Of a stretch of DNA of 64,000 bases, positions 34,325 to 43,355 are shown piece by piece. The stretch spans positions 96,885 to 160,884 of the forward strand of contig CAKZJV010000005.1 in NCBI GenBank assembly GCA_937120475.1, written 5' to 3'. Numbering within the stretch: the stretch's first letter is position 1; each line of letters opens with the position of its first letter. The notes below the pieces were generated by a model. It had not been told where the DNA came from. It did no database searches and saw only the letters and a list, made by a program, of their open reading frames with translations. The stretch comes from an uncultured Cryomorphaceae bacterium (lineage in GTDB: Bacteria; Bacteroidota; Bacteroidia; Flavobacteriales; Schleiferiaceae). Made by a program: the position numbers and the translations under genes.

Positions 34325-34808
34325 GACGATAATATTGGTAGCGGGTTTTTATCACTTCTCGTAAAAGCGGATTATCACATCTATCGTAGAGTTGTTGATA
34401 GCGCTGGTAATAATCCATATCCTCACCTGACTCAAGCTGACAATCCAGCAATAAAAGCGCGGCCTGCGCACTAAAATTCTCAGTAGCGACTTCGGACAGG
34501 TATATACGGGCCTGGGTAAAATCTTTGTTCTCCATGGCGCAAACCCCCAGCATAAAATTTCGCTCGGCATCTGAACTAAGCTCCTGAGCCATTTTCTCGG
34601 CTTGCCGGTTTTTGCTTTCCATAATAGATACTAGTGCTTCTTTCAGTTCAGCACTAAAGCTTTCTTCTATAATAATATACTTGGCTACATAAGCTTGTCC
34701 CTTAAGTTCTGAATACATAAAGGGCTCAATAACCGCATACAGATAAGGCTTTTTAGGTGTACAGGCATTTAGTAGCAGTACCGCGGCCAGGGCATATAAT
34801 GATCGCAT
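34314..34808 (-). CDS. Small helical lipoprotein (TPR-like)
   Basis: A 164-residue lipoprotein (LLNACTPKK, Cys at about residue 16) with helical repeats such as DAERNFMLGVCAMENKDFTQ and AQAALLLLDCQLESGEDMDY, consistent with tetratricopeptide-like helices. It follows fbp by 26 nt and overlaps the next lipoprotein gene by 11 nt, forming an apparent fbp-lipoprotein-lipoprotein transcript. The metabolic link to fbp is not obvious. The family is not recognised. Confidence 0.7.
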   Translation of the reverse strand: MRSLYALAAVLLLNACTPKKPYLYAVIEPFMYSELKGQAYVAKYIIIEESFSAELKEALVSIMESKNRQAEKMAQELSSDAERNFMLGVCAMENKDFTQARIYLSEVATENFSAQAALLLLDCQLESGEDMDYYQRYQQLYDRCDNPLLREVIKTRYQYYRHGI

Positions 34809-34834
34809 AGTTAAGGTGTTTTTGTGAAGAAGGA

Positions 34835-35842
34835 TTAATGGCCCTGCATAAATTCTTCCGCTTTCTCCACCATCTTTTTACTTCCGCAAAAGAAAGGCAC
34901 CCTTTGATGTAGCTCTTCCGGTTGTAGATCAAGAATACGGGTAAAACCATCGGTGGCCTTGCCCCCGGCCTGTTCAATTAAAAACGCCATGGGATTGCAT
35001 TCGTATAAAAGGCGTAATTTTCCTTTGGGAGCCTTGGTACCGGTGGGGTAAATGTAAATACCGCCCTTCATGAGGTTACGGTGAAAATCAGCCACCAAAG
35101 AGCCAATGTAGCGGGAGGTTAAGGGGCGGCCATCGGATTCGTCCAACTCCTGGCACCACTTGATGTACTGCTTCACTCCATTTGGAAAGTGCACGTAGTT
35201 CCCCTCATTGATCGAGTAAATTTTCCCTTCCTCAGGAGCTTTCATATTCGGGTGGGATAGAAAAAACGAGCCTATACCAGGGTCGAAAGTAAAGCCGTTT
35301 ACTCCATTACCGGTGGTATATACCAATATGGTTGAGGTTCCGTAAATGAGGTAACCTGCGGCCACCTGCCGGTTGCCGGGCTGTAAAAAATCTTCTAAAG
35401 TAACCGGGCTACCGGGCTTGGACACCCGCCTGTAAATACTGAAAATAGTACCTACGGAAACATTCACGTCAATGTTGGAAGAGCCGTCTAGCGGGTCAAT
35501 CAACACCACGTATTTGGCATCCTGGTGCATTTCATCGTTAAAAATTACGAAGTCTTCCATCTCCTCGGATGCCAAGCCACAAATTTCACCACGGTTGCGC
35601 AAGGTGCTTATAAAAAGCTCGTTGGCCATCACGTCCAACTTCATCTGCTCCTCACCCTGCACATTGTCGTTTCCCGCCTTGCCTAAAATTTCGGCTAAAC
35701 CGGCCTTATTTATTTCCTGGTTCACCATTTTTCCCGCCAGGCGTATGGAACTTAAAAGGGCACTGAGCTCGCCCTTGGCGTAGGGAAAATCCTTTTGGTT
35801 TTCGATGATGAACTCACCGAGGGTGGTATGTCTTCTTCGCAT
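34835..35842 (-). CDS. fbp: Fructose-1,6-bisphosphatase class I
   Basis: A 335-residue enzyme that dephosphorylates fructose-1,6-bisphosphate for gluconeogenesis. The metal/phosphate motif [17 protein letters not shown] (about residues 112-128) is intact, as are NEGNY (about 215) and the C-terminal [12 protein letters not shown] typical of class I FBPases. Length and the N-terminal TLGEFI fit the family. Two small lipoprotein genes follow within 30 nt. Confidence 0.96.
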   Translation of the reverse strand: MRRRHTTLGEFIIENQKDFPYAKGELSALLSSIRLAGKMVNQEINKAGLAEILGKAGNDNVQGEEQMKLDVMANELFISTLRNRGEICGLASEEMEDFVIFNDEMHQDAKYVVLIDPLDGSSNIDVNVSVGTIFSIYRRVSKPGSPVTLEDFLQPGNRQVAAGYLIYGTSTILVYTTGNGVNGFTFDPGIGSFFLSHPNMKAPEEGKIYSINEGNYVHFPNGVKQYIKWCQELDESDGRPLTSRYIGSLVADFHRNLMKGGIYIYPTGTKAPKGKLRLLYECNPMAFLIEQAGGKATDGFTRILDLQPEELHQRVPFFCGSKKMVEKAEEFMQGH

Positions 35843-35933
35843 GAAATTGAGAGGTTTGCCAGCAAAAATAGAATTTTAGCCTACAGCACAAATCCAGATG
35901 GTGTTTAAATACACCGGTATTCGTTAAAAGAGC

Positions 35934-36854
35934 CTACTTCTCCTTTTTCTTGTTGATAAACTTAGGATTGGAGGGGGGCAAGCCCGAAGGTTTGGAAGGT
36001 GGTACGATGGGTACGTCCTGGCCGCTATTGAACTTCACTTCACTGCGCAAATGCCACCAATCATCTTCCCACTCCAGGCCATCATAGCTCATATCAGGCC
36101 CGTACAATTGATATACACCCTTCATCTTGGGGTCGGGTGGCACCAAATGGTCCATAATAATCATTTCCTTTTCCTTATTCCACCGCACTGAAGCGGAGTA
36201 ATCCCCGGAATAACTCAGGATCAAACGCATGGGTGCCTTCCGGTAGGTTTGATCCATAAAATTTTCGATGTAAAAAACCTTGGCTCCAAATTTAGGTCTG
36301 CCTCTTCGATCCACGCTTATCACGTCCACCACCTTGCGGTTCATTTCTTTGCCGGGAATAAAGCCCAGCAGGGTATAAATTTTTTTACCGTTCTTTTTTA
36401 CCGGCACCATGTCGTAGTAAATAGCCCCGTACCAATCCTGGGCTTTTAAGGTGCGGAATTCCGGCTCTTCCAATGAGGCTTTGGCATCCACCAAATCGGT
36501 CACCTCAATTTCGCCCCTTCCGTTTGGAGCCGCCACCAAACCGTATTGCCGGTAGGTAAAAGTGGAGTCGGGCATTTGCCAGGTATAAATATTGAAGTTT
36601 CCTTTTTCCTCATTCAGGCGAAGCATATTGGTTACCGGTTTCATAGGATCCTGGTAACCCGCTTCGGTGGCCACATAATTCTTCAGGAGTTCTGTAAAAT
36701 GGCGGTTGGCCGAATCACGGGTAGCGAACTCGGAATGCTCCAGAATTATCCGGCCGGTTGCCGAAAGCTCTTCCACCGTAGCCGGTGCCTCTAGCTCCTG
36801 CGCTAAAAGGGAAAACGCTGGTAGCGAAAGCATGAATAATAACACATACCGCAT
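35934..36854 (-). CDS. Exported protein of unknown family
   Basis: The 306-residue protein carries a signal peptide ending around LLAQ and a soluble body with no domain I recognise; noticeable stretches are GNFNIYTWQMPDSTF, KKNGKKIYTLLGFIPGKEMN and the aromatic YDGLEWEDDWWHLRSEV near the C-terminus, followed by a proline-rich, lysine-ending tail. The frame opens with a TTG three codons upstream, but I used the ATG at 36854. The stop of this gene lies 91 nt before fbp on the same strand, and ferredoxin lies just upstream. Confidence 0.65.
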   Translation of the reverse strand: MRYVLLFMLSLPAFSLLAQELEAPATVEELSATGRIILEHSEFATRDSANRHFTELLKNYVATEAGYQDPMKPVTNMLRLNEEKGNFNIYTWQMPDSTFTYRQYGLVAAPNGRGEIEVTDLVDAKASLEEPEFRTLKAQDWYGAIYYDMVPVKKNGKKIYTLLGFIPGKEMNRKVVDVISVDRRGRPKFGAKVFYIENFMDQTYRKAPMRLILSYSGDYSASVRWNKEKEMIIMDHLVPPDPKMKGVYQLYGPDMSYDGLEWEDDWWHLRSEVKFNSGQDVPIVPPSKPSGLPPSNPKFINKKKEK

Positions 36855-36901
36855 ACTGCCCAAAACGTTGCGAAAATTATTCCAGTATAAATTGAGGTAG
36901 A

Positions 36902-37249
36902 TCAGAGGTGCAGAAACTCCTTTTTAGCCAGCAGCTCATCCTTGGACTCTACATTATCCTCATCGGGAACGCAGCAATCTACCGGGCAAACCTCGGCACA
37001 TTGCGGTTCTTCATGAAAACCCACACACTCAGTACACTTATCGGTAACTATATAATATACATCGTAATCCACCGGTTCCTGCGGCTCATCTGCATCATAA
37101 GTACCACCGCTTTTAGGGGTTACTTTACCTGATAACCCGGTACCTTCACTAAAACGCCACTCCACAGCTCCTTCATAAATAGCATTGTTGGGACATTCCG
37201 GCTCGCAGGCTCCGCAATTAATACACTCTTCGGTTATCTTGATAGCCAT
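36902..37249 (-). CDS. 2[4Fe-4S] ferredoxin
   Basis: A 115-residue ferredoxin. The first cluster ligands are C9-x2-C12-x2-C15-x3-C19-P, and the second is the long-insert type C-x2-C-x8-C-x3-C-P (CTECVGFHEEPQCAEVCP), the layout of Alvin-type ferredoxins. An acidic extension of about 45 residues (SGGTYDADEPQEPVDYD) separates them, and another acidic tail follows. It should donate electrons in a cytoplasmic reductase pathway. It is divergent from the acyl-CoA reductase gene, with a shared promoter region. Confidence 0.9.
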   Translation of the reverse strand: MAIKITEECINCGACEPECPNNAIYEGAVEWRFSEGTGLSGKVTPKSGGTYDADEPQEPVDYDVYYIVTDKCTECVGFHEEPQCAEVCPVDCCVPDEDNVESKDELLAKKEFLHL

Positions 37250-37276
37250 ATTGATTCTTACTTTTGCGCAAATTTA
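37239..37276. promoter_or_regulatory. Overlapping divergent promoters for ferredoxin and acyl-CoA reductase
   Basis: Plus strand: TTG (37239-37241), 17-nt spacer, TACTTTTG (37259-37266). Minus strand: TAAATTTG (37276-37269), -33 element not obvious. The two -7 elements meet in the perfect palindrome TTTGCGCAAA (37263-37272), so the promoters cannot be occupied at once. Confidence 0.5.
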
Positions 37277-37293
37277 ACAATACCTCCTGGCTT

Positions 37294-38364
37294 ATGTTTG
37301 ATTTGGCCGACCGTATTTCGGCATTTGAAGTTTTAGGGCGTTTTTTAGGGCAGTACTCTGAAACCCGTAAGGATGCCGATCTTAAAAAACTGAATTCTTT
37401 TTTCCTGGATGATTTCCGGAATACCATTATACAGGCAGGCATTTACAATAATTGGTTTACGCAGGACAACGTGGAGTATGCGCTGCAACAATGGAGTGAA
37501 GCACTGAGCCAGGCCGAGTTGGAAGCATGGGTACAGCGTTACCCGGCTGATCATTTTCACCCAAGCCCTTCCCGCACTGTGGCCCTGATAATGGCCGGCA
37601 ATATACCGATGGTGGGCTTTCACGACTTCTTATCCGTTTTATTGAGTGGACACAAGGCTCTTATAAAACCGTCATCGGACGACAGCTTGCTGATAACCTT
37701 TATCGCCCAAATACTGGTAGCCATCGATCGCAGGTTTGCGGAGCACATTCTTTTTGCAGAAGGTAAATTGAGCGACTTTGATGCGGTTATTGCCACCGGC
37801 AGCAATAATTCATCGCGCTACTTTGATTATTACTTCAGCAAATACCCGCACATTATTCGTAAAAACAGAACTTCCACAGCGGTTTTGTTGGGAGACGAAA
37901 CCCAGGAGCAACTGGAAAAACTGGGCGATGATGTTTTCCGCTATTTCGGTTTGGGCTGCCGTAGTATTTCCAAGTTGTACTTGCCCAAAGGTTTTGACCT
38001 CGACCGGATTTTTAAAGCGTTTTACAATTATAAGGGGGTTATCGATAATAAGAAGTACAGCAATAACTACGATTACAACCGCGCCATATTTTTAATGGAA
38101 AAGCAGGCCTTTTTGGAAAACGGCTTTGTAATGCTGAAGGAAAGCGACCGTTTGCACGCCCCGGCAGCCATTGTATATTATGAGTTTTATGAAAACCGTG
38201 AAGCCTTAACACAAACTCTGGCTAAGCTGGAAGAACAATTGCAATGTGTGGTGGGACAAAAGCGGGCACCCCTGGCCCAAATCGGTTTTGGCCAATCGCA
38301 ACAACCACACCTTTGGGATTATGCCGATAAGGTAGATACCCTTCGCTTTTTACGCACCATTTAA
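37294..38364 (+). CDS. Acyl-CoA reductase (LuxC-like)
   Basis: The 356-residue protein is related to LuxC and other acyl-CoA reductases that reduce an activated acyl group to an aldehyde with NAD(P)H. The presumed nucleophile is C222 in FGLGCRSISKLYLP; MAGNIPMVGFHDFLSVLL and the LIKPSSDD strand belong to the aldehyde-dehydrogenase-like cofactor region. The preferred start is the ATG at 37294; the frame opens with a TTG ten codons earlier. It lacks luxD/luxE neighbours, so luminescence is not implied; long-chain aldehyde or wax-type lipid metabolism is possible. Confidence 0.85.
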   Translation: MFDLADRISAFEVLGRFLGQYSETRKDADLKKLNSFFLDDFRNTIIQAGIYNNWFTQDNVEYALQQWSEALSQAELEAWVQRYPADHFHPSPSRTVALIMAGNIPMVGFHDFLSVLLSGHKALIKPSSDDSLLITFIAQILVAIDRRFAEHILFAEGKLSDFDAVIATGSNNSSRYFDYYFSKYPHIIRKNRTSTAVLLGDETQEQLEKLGDDVFRYFGLGCRSISKLYLPKGFDLDRIFKAFYNYKGVIDNKKYSNNYDYNRAIFLMEKQAFLENGFVMLKESDRLHAPAAIVYYEFYENREALTQTLAKLEEQLQCVVGQKRAPLAQIGFGQSQQPHLWDYADKVDTLRFLRTI

Positions 38365-38417
38365 ATTACCACGGCTAAAGGGAACCGCCTATATTTGACG
38401 TTTCTTACCGGTGTACC

Positions 38418-39272
38418 ATGAAACTGATTCGTTTTTTTAAAAGTAAAACCTTCTGGGCCAACGTTCTGGTAGCTATTATAGCCCTGGCACTTTTATTTTG
38501 GGGGCTTACCGCCATCCTTAATTCTTATACCCGCCACGGTGAAAACATCCAGGTGCCGGACCTCAGCCGTCTGTCCTACGAAGAAGCCGTGCGCAGATTA
38601 CAATCGGAAGAGTTGGAACACGAAATACTGGATTCAGCCGAGTTTAACCCTGAATTTCCAAGGGGCAGCATACTGGGACAGTACCCTTACCCCGGCTCAT
38701 TGGTAAAGGTAGGCCGGGTAATCAAACTTACCTTAAATCCCCTGAAACCCCGAAAAATAGATTTGCCGGAACTCATTGAAAAAACCAAGCGGAGAGCTTT
38801 GTACGACCTGGAGTCTAAAGGTTTTGAAATAGGTGAACTTACCTATGTACCCTACATCGGTAAGGATGTGGTGGTAGATGTAAAGGTGGATGGCCGCTCC
38901 GTAAAGTCAAAATCTAAATTTGAAAAAGGGACCCGGGTGAACCTGGTGCTGGGGCAAGGTTTAGGTGGCTCGTTGATTCGCGTGCCTTACCTGAAACGTT
39001 TAAGCCTGGAGGAGGCCCGCACCAAATTGCTGGAAGCTTCGCTTAACCTCGGCTCGGTGCGCTTTGATGAAAATATTGCCGATAGTGCAGCAGCTATAGT
39101 GTATCAACAATACCCCAACCCCAGCCGTAAACCCTCCATCAACCTCGGCTCACAGGTGGATATTTGGTTGAGTGATGACTATACCAAACTACCGATGGAT
39201 TCGTTAGAGTACCTTCAATATGAAATCCCCGATTCGCTGAATAATGCAAAAGACTCTGCCTCATCCCTATAA
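38418..39272 (+). CDS. PASTA-domain membrane protein
   Basis: A 284-residue protein with one N-terminal transmembrane segment (about residues 13-34) and three PASTA repeats on the outside (about 43-110, 112-180 and 185-255; VPDLSRLSYEEAVRRLQ, DLPELIEKTKRRALYDL, VPYLKRLSLEEARTKLL). PASTA domains in other phyla bind peptidoglycan or beta-lactams, but no kinase or penicillin-binding domain is attached here. It overlaps the T9SS protein gene that follows by 29 nt. Confidence 0.9.
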   Translation: MKLIRFFKSKTFWANVLVAIIALALLFWGLTAILNSYTRHGENIQVPDLSRLSYEEAVRRLQSEELEHEILDSAEFNPEFPRGSILGQYPYPGSLVKVGRVIKLTLNPLKPRKIDLPELIEKTKRRALYDLESKGFEIGELTYVPYIGKDVVVDVKVDGRSVKSKSKFEKGTRVNLVLGQGLGGSLIRVPYLKRLSLEEARTKLLEASLNLGSVRFDENIADSAAAIVYQQYPNPSRKPSINLGSQVDIWLSDDYTKLPMDSLEYLQYEIPDSLNNAKDSASSL

Positions 39273-41124
39273 AGTTCTTTTCCTGTTTCTTTTGGCTTCC
39301 CTTTCTGCTTTTGGGCAACAACCCAGGGAAATCCTTAGCGGCATAACCGCCAGGCCCGGAGTAATGGCTGAGTCCGCATCAGTGTCCGAAAAGAAAGTTC
39401 AAAAAATCAATCTCCCCATTAACGATGATTTCAGCTATGCACGGAGCAGTACTTTCCCCCGGAGAACTATCTGGCAGGATAGCAACGTATATGTAAACAT
39501 GACCTATGGCATTGATCCCATTACCATGGGAGTGGCCACTTTTGACGGATTGGATAAGTATGGCCTACCCTACGAACAGGGCCTTATCACTACTGATACA
39601 GCTGACATTCTTACTTCCCTGCCCATTGACATGGCCAATACAAATGGCAATGTGGTGCTTTCTTTTTATTATCAAAGCGAAGGCCTGGGCGAATCACCAG
39701 CCTTTAATGATTCGCTGGCCCTTTATTTTTACAGTCCGCTGACCTTGAAATGGTATTCGGTTTGGCGCGCACGCGGAGCCAATACCGAAGACTTTAAGCT
39801 GGTGCAGATTCCTATTACCGCTAATCGTTTTCTTCAAGACGACTTTCAGTTCCGTTTTATATCCTACGGAAGTCCCGGTGGAGCCTTTGATATGTGGCAT
39901 ATTGACCGGGTTGTTCTTGATGATGAGCGCGACACCTCCGATACCGGTTTTTTCGATCTATCCTTTACCTCTACTCCACCCTCCTTGCTATCAGATTACA
40001 GGGCCATTCCCTGGTTTCATTACAATGGGCCAGTACCCGACCTTATCAATACCGATCAATGGAACCTTTCCTATCGCAGGAATGTGCAATTCCCAGGTCA
40101 AAATTTCGGACTGGGCTTAAAGGTGTATAAGGTTCTGTACAACGGAACTGTTCTGGACGAGAGAATACCCGCCAATGCCGATTTTGGGGAGGATGATACC
40201 CACTTGGATAACGAGGTAAACTCCTATACGGTGGATGTTGGAAATTTTTTACTCCCCTCTCCACCCACCGGGGAATTTGAACTTACCGGAATAAACACCT
40301 ATACCGGGGTAAGCCCACTTACACGGAACGACTCCCTCATTACTCGGCAGGTTTTCAAAAATTACTACGCCTATGACGATGGTAGTGCCGAGCGCATCTA
40401 CCGGGTTACCGATAACGCCAACGGGGTTATCCTTTCCCGTTTTAGCTTCCGGGGTACCGATAGCCTTAAAGGACTGTTTCTTTACTTTTTACCAGGCACC
40501 CAGAACTCTACTACCAACACCTTCTCGATAGTAGTATTTGAGAACGATGGAGGTGTTCCCGGAAGTCTGTTGTACGAAACCGATACGCTTTACACCCCCC
40601 AGTATTCGCATTATACCAACAATTACCTGGCCTATGCTTTTAAACCTGACTCCGGCATTGTACTTTCCAACACCACCTACTTTTTAGGCATACGTCAAAC
40701 CAATAGCACCGAAATGACACTGGGTTTCGATAAAAACAATATCCGCAACAATGCCATATTTTATGGGCAACCGGGCAGCCTCTTTCCTTCATTTGTAGAA
40801 GGCACACTAATGATGAGGCCCTTTTTCAAATACCTGCCGGATGATATAGGTCAGGAGGAGCTAAGCCTGAGTGAAGTGGACTTTGAAGTTTACCCCAACC
40901 CCAATTCGGAGGGTATTATTTATGTAAATATCAGCGGAGCAGAGCCCAATGAAACCTTTAGCTACCGCCTTTTAACCATATCCGGGCAACCCATCGGTGG
41001 AGGAGAGCTGAACCGTTCCGGCATACCAGCTTCACATTTAAGCATCGGAATTTACCTGCTCCAAATTGAGTCATCAGACCTTTCCAAAAAACCGGCATTC
41101 CAAAAAGTGGTAATTTCCCACTAA
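39244..41124 (+). CDS. T9SS-secreted surface protein
   Basis: A 626-residue exported protein with a signal peptide (about residues 8-25), a large beta-sandwich body without recognisable catalytic motifs (DDFQFRFISYGSPGGAFDMW, then HIDRVVLDDE) and a C-terminal T9SS type A sorting domain (about 545-626; FEVYPNPNSEGIIYVNIS, ASHLSIGIYLLQIES). It overlaps the PASTA gene at its 5' end by 29 nt and its stop overlaps the start of rluD by one base (TAATG), so translation of the three genes is linked. The role is unknown. Confidence 0.82.
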   Translation: MQKTLPHPYKVLFLFLLASLSAFGQQPREILSGITARPGVMAESASVSEKKVQKINLPINDDFSYARSSTFPRRTIWQDSNVYVNMTYGIDPITMGVATFDGLDKYGLPYEQGLITTDTADILTSLPIDMANTNGNVVLSFYYQSEGLGESPAFNDSLALYFYSPLTLKWYSVWRARGANTEDFKLVQIPITANRFLQDDFQFRFISYGSPGGAFDMWHIDRVVLDDERDTSDTGFFDLSFTSTPPSLLSDYRAIPWFHYNGPVPDLINTDQWNLSYRRNVQFPGQNFGLGLKVYKVLYNGTVLDERIPANADFGEDDTHLDNEVNSYTVDVGNFLLPSPPTGEFELTGINTYTGVSPLTRNDSLITRQVFKNYYAYDDGSAERIYRVTDNANGVILSRFSFRGTDSLKGLFLYFLPGTQNSTTNTFSIVVFENDGGVPGSLLYETDTLYTPQYSHYTNNYLAYAFKPDSGIVLSNTTYFLGIRQTNSTEMTLGFDKNNIRNNAIFYGQPGSLFPSFVEGTLMMRPFFKYLPDDIGQEELSLSEVDFEVYPNPNSEGIIYVNISGAEPNETFSYRLLTISGQPIGGGELNRSGIPASHLSIGIYLLQIESSDLSKKPAFQKVVISH

Positions 41125-42167
41125 TGAAAGAAGAACAGGAAACGTTTTCTGAAGATTCGGAAAACGAAGAGCTTTACGAACACCATCGCATTCAGGCCGA
41201 TAGCGGTCAAAAACCCCTTCGGGTGGATAAATTTTTGGGGAACCTTCTGCCCAATACCTCACGCAATAAAATCCAGCAGGCGGCAGCCGCTGGTAATATT
41301 CACGTAAACCAAAAAGCCGTAAAAAGCAATTATCGCGTTAAGGCAGGCGACCTCGTACAGGTAGTACTTTCCTACCCACCCCGCGAAATTGAGCTCATCC
41401 CCGAAGATATTCCCCTGGACATCATCCATGAGGATGACGATGTGATTGTAATCAACAAGCAAGCAGGCATTGTGGTACACCCCGGTTACGGCAACTATAC
41501 CGGAACCCTGGTAAACGGGCTCTTGTTCCATTTTAAAAACCTGCCCGGAAAAGATGAAACCCGCCCCGGCCTGGTACACCGCCTGGATAAAGACACCAGT
41601 GGTATTATGGTAATTGCAGCTGACGAATACGCCATGGCCCACCTGGCACGCCAGTTTTTTGAACGCACCACCCAACGCACTTACCAGGCACTGGTGTGGG
41701 GCAATGTGGCTGAAGATGAAGGCACGATTACCGGCCATATCGGGCGTAGCAAAAAAGACCGTAAAGTATTTACGGTTTACCCGGAAGGTGATGAAGGTAA
41801 ACACGCGGTTACTCACTACCGGGTACTGGAAAGGTTTGGTTATACCACCCTGGTGGAATGTCGCCTGGAAACCGGTCGTACTCACCAGATAAGAGTACAC
41901 ATGAAGTATTTAGGCCATACCCTTTTCAACGACAAGGAATACGGTGGCGACCGGATATTGAAGGGTACCACCTTTACTAAATACAAGCAATTTGTGGCCA
42001 ATTGCTTCAGCCTTTGTCCACGGCAGGCACTGCATGCCAAAACGCTGGGTTTTGAACATCCCCGGAGCAAACAACAACTTTCTTTTAATTCGGAACTTCC
42101 TGCCGATATGGGTGCGCTGATCGAAAAATGGCGGCACTACGCCCAACACAAACTCGAACAGGCTTAA
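41124..42167 (+). CDS. 23S rRNA pseudouridine synthase, RluD/RluA family
   Basis: The 347-residue enzyme has an N-terminal S4 RNA-binding domain (about 30-95; LRVDKFLGNLLPNTSRNKIQ) and a RluA-type catalytic domain with the aspartate in HRLDKDTSGIMVIA (about 150-163), plus RTHQIRVHM near residue 255. It isomerises uridines in rRNA; RluD-type specificity for the H69 loop is the usual annotation, which I cannot confirm. Its start overlaps the previous stop by one nucleotide. It appears to close the PASTA-T9SS-rluD unit. Confidence 0.93.
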   Translation: MKEEQETFSEDSENEELYEHHRIQADSGQKPLRVDKFLGNLLPNTSRNKIQQAAAAGNIHVNQKAVKSNYRVKAGDLVQVVLSYPPREIELIPEDIPLDIIHEDDDVIVINKQAGIVVHPGYGNYTGTLVNGLLFHFKNLPGKDETRPGLVHRLDKDTSGIMVIAADEYAMAHLARQFFERTTQRTYQALVWGNVAEDEGTITGHIGRSKKDRKVFTVYPEGDEGKHAVTHYRVLERFGYTTLVECRLETGRTHQIRVHMKYLGHTLFNDKEYGGDRILKGTTFTKYKQFVANCFSLCPRQALHAKTLGFEHPRSKQQLSFNSELPADMGALIEKWRHYAQHKLEQA

Positions 42168-42219
42168 AATTCAATGACACTGGTCTTTAAGGCAAGATTT
42201 TTGTAACATTGTCAATACC

Positions 42220-43350
42220 ATGGGAAAACGAAAACTCCTTTTTTTACTGGCCATATCCATCGCTGTATTTGCCTTAAGCCAATGTAAGAAGGATCAGGTG
42301 GTTTACCGGGATGATAACGGTACCGTACAACCACCGCCTGGCCCTCAGCCTACACCCTATTCACTGTCAATTCCACCGGGTTTCCCGGCCCCTTATATTC
42401 CAGCAGACAATCCCCTGACCGTGGAGGGAGTGGAACTCGGACGTTTCCTTTTTTACGACAAAAGATTATCAAAAGACCTGAGTATGTCCTGCGGAAGTTG
42501 CCACATGCAGCAAGTAGCTTTCTCTGACCGGGAGGTGCGCTCTTTTGGTATTCACGGCCAACAAACCCGCAGGCACTCCATGCCTTTATTCAACCTCGCC
42601 TGGCAGGAAAATTTCTTTTGGGACGGAAGAGTAATATCGCTGGAAGAACAGGCCTTGCAACCGGTTACCGATCAAATTGAATTGGATAATGATTGGCCTA
42701 CCGTAGTAGCCCGCCTGGAGGCGGATAGCGTTTACCCCGAAATGTTTGAAAAAGCCTTTGGCAGCGGACCTATCACTAAAGAAAATGCGGCCAGGGCCAT
42801 TGCCCAATTTGAACGCAGCATCGTTTCCGCTAACAGTGAGTTTGACCAGGTTGTGCGCCTGAAAAATAAAGCAGACTTTGACGATCCCGGTGCTTCCCGC
42901 GCCTGGCAATTTTTCAACTCTGAAACAGGAGGAGACTGTTTCCATTGCCACGGCTCAGCAGAAACCGCTTTTTTGATGGGAGCTTTTGGCCGTGACCTGC
43001 AATTTCTTAACAATGGCCTGGACACCCCGGAAGACCAGTTGGATGACAAAGGCCGTGAAGAAGTTACCGGCAATATCAACGATCGGGCAAAATTTAAAGT
43101 TGCTTCCGTCCGCAACTCCTTCTTTTCGGCTCCCTTTATGCATGATGGTAGTATCCCCGACCTGGATAGCCTGGTGGAGTTTTACAATTTTGGCGGCCAC
43201 ATTACTCCCACCATCGATCCGAATATGAAGGCCGCTGGTGTGGGCCGTAACTGGACCCCACAACAAAAGCAAGACCTTATAAAATTACTCGAAGCTTTTA
43301 CCGATTACGAGTTCCTGCAGAAGCCGGAATATGCCAATCCCTTTGAATAG
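42220..43350 (+). CDS. Cytochrome c peroxidase / MauG-family lipoprotein, copy 1
   Basis: A 376-residue dihaem protein with a lipoprotein signal (LSQCKKDQ, Cys at about residue 22), two CXXCH haem motifs (CGSCHMQQ near residue 91, CFHCHGSAE near 243) and the FLFYDKRLSKDLSMSCGSCH, ADNPLTVEG and FMHDGS blocks of the CCP/MauG family. It reduces peroxide or oxidises a partner with electrons from a c-type cytochrome. It is nearly repeated by the gene 5 nt downstream; both share long identical blocks, so this is a recent tandem duplication. Confidence 0.93.
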   Translation: MGKRKLLFLLAISIAVFALSQCKKDQVVYRDDNGTVQPPPGPQPTPYSLSIPPGFPAPYIPADNPLTVEGVELGRFLFYDKRLSKDLSMSCGSCHMQQVAFSDREVRSFGIHGQQTRRHSMPLFNLAWQENFFWDGRVISLEEQALQPVTDQIELDNDWPTVVARLEADSVYPEMFEKAFGSGPITKENAARAIAQFERSIVSANSEFDQVVRLKNKADFDDPGASRAWQFFNSETGGDCFHCHGSAETAFLMGAFGRDLQFLNNGLDTPEDQLDDKGREEVTGNINDRAKFKVASVRNSFFSAPFMHDGSIPDLDSLVEFYNFGGHITPTIDPNMKAAGVGRNWTPQQKQDLIKLLEAFTDYEFLQKPEYANPFE

Positions 43351-43355
43351 GAAGT

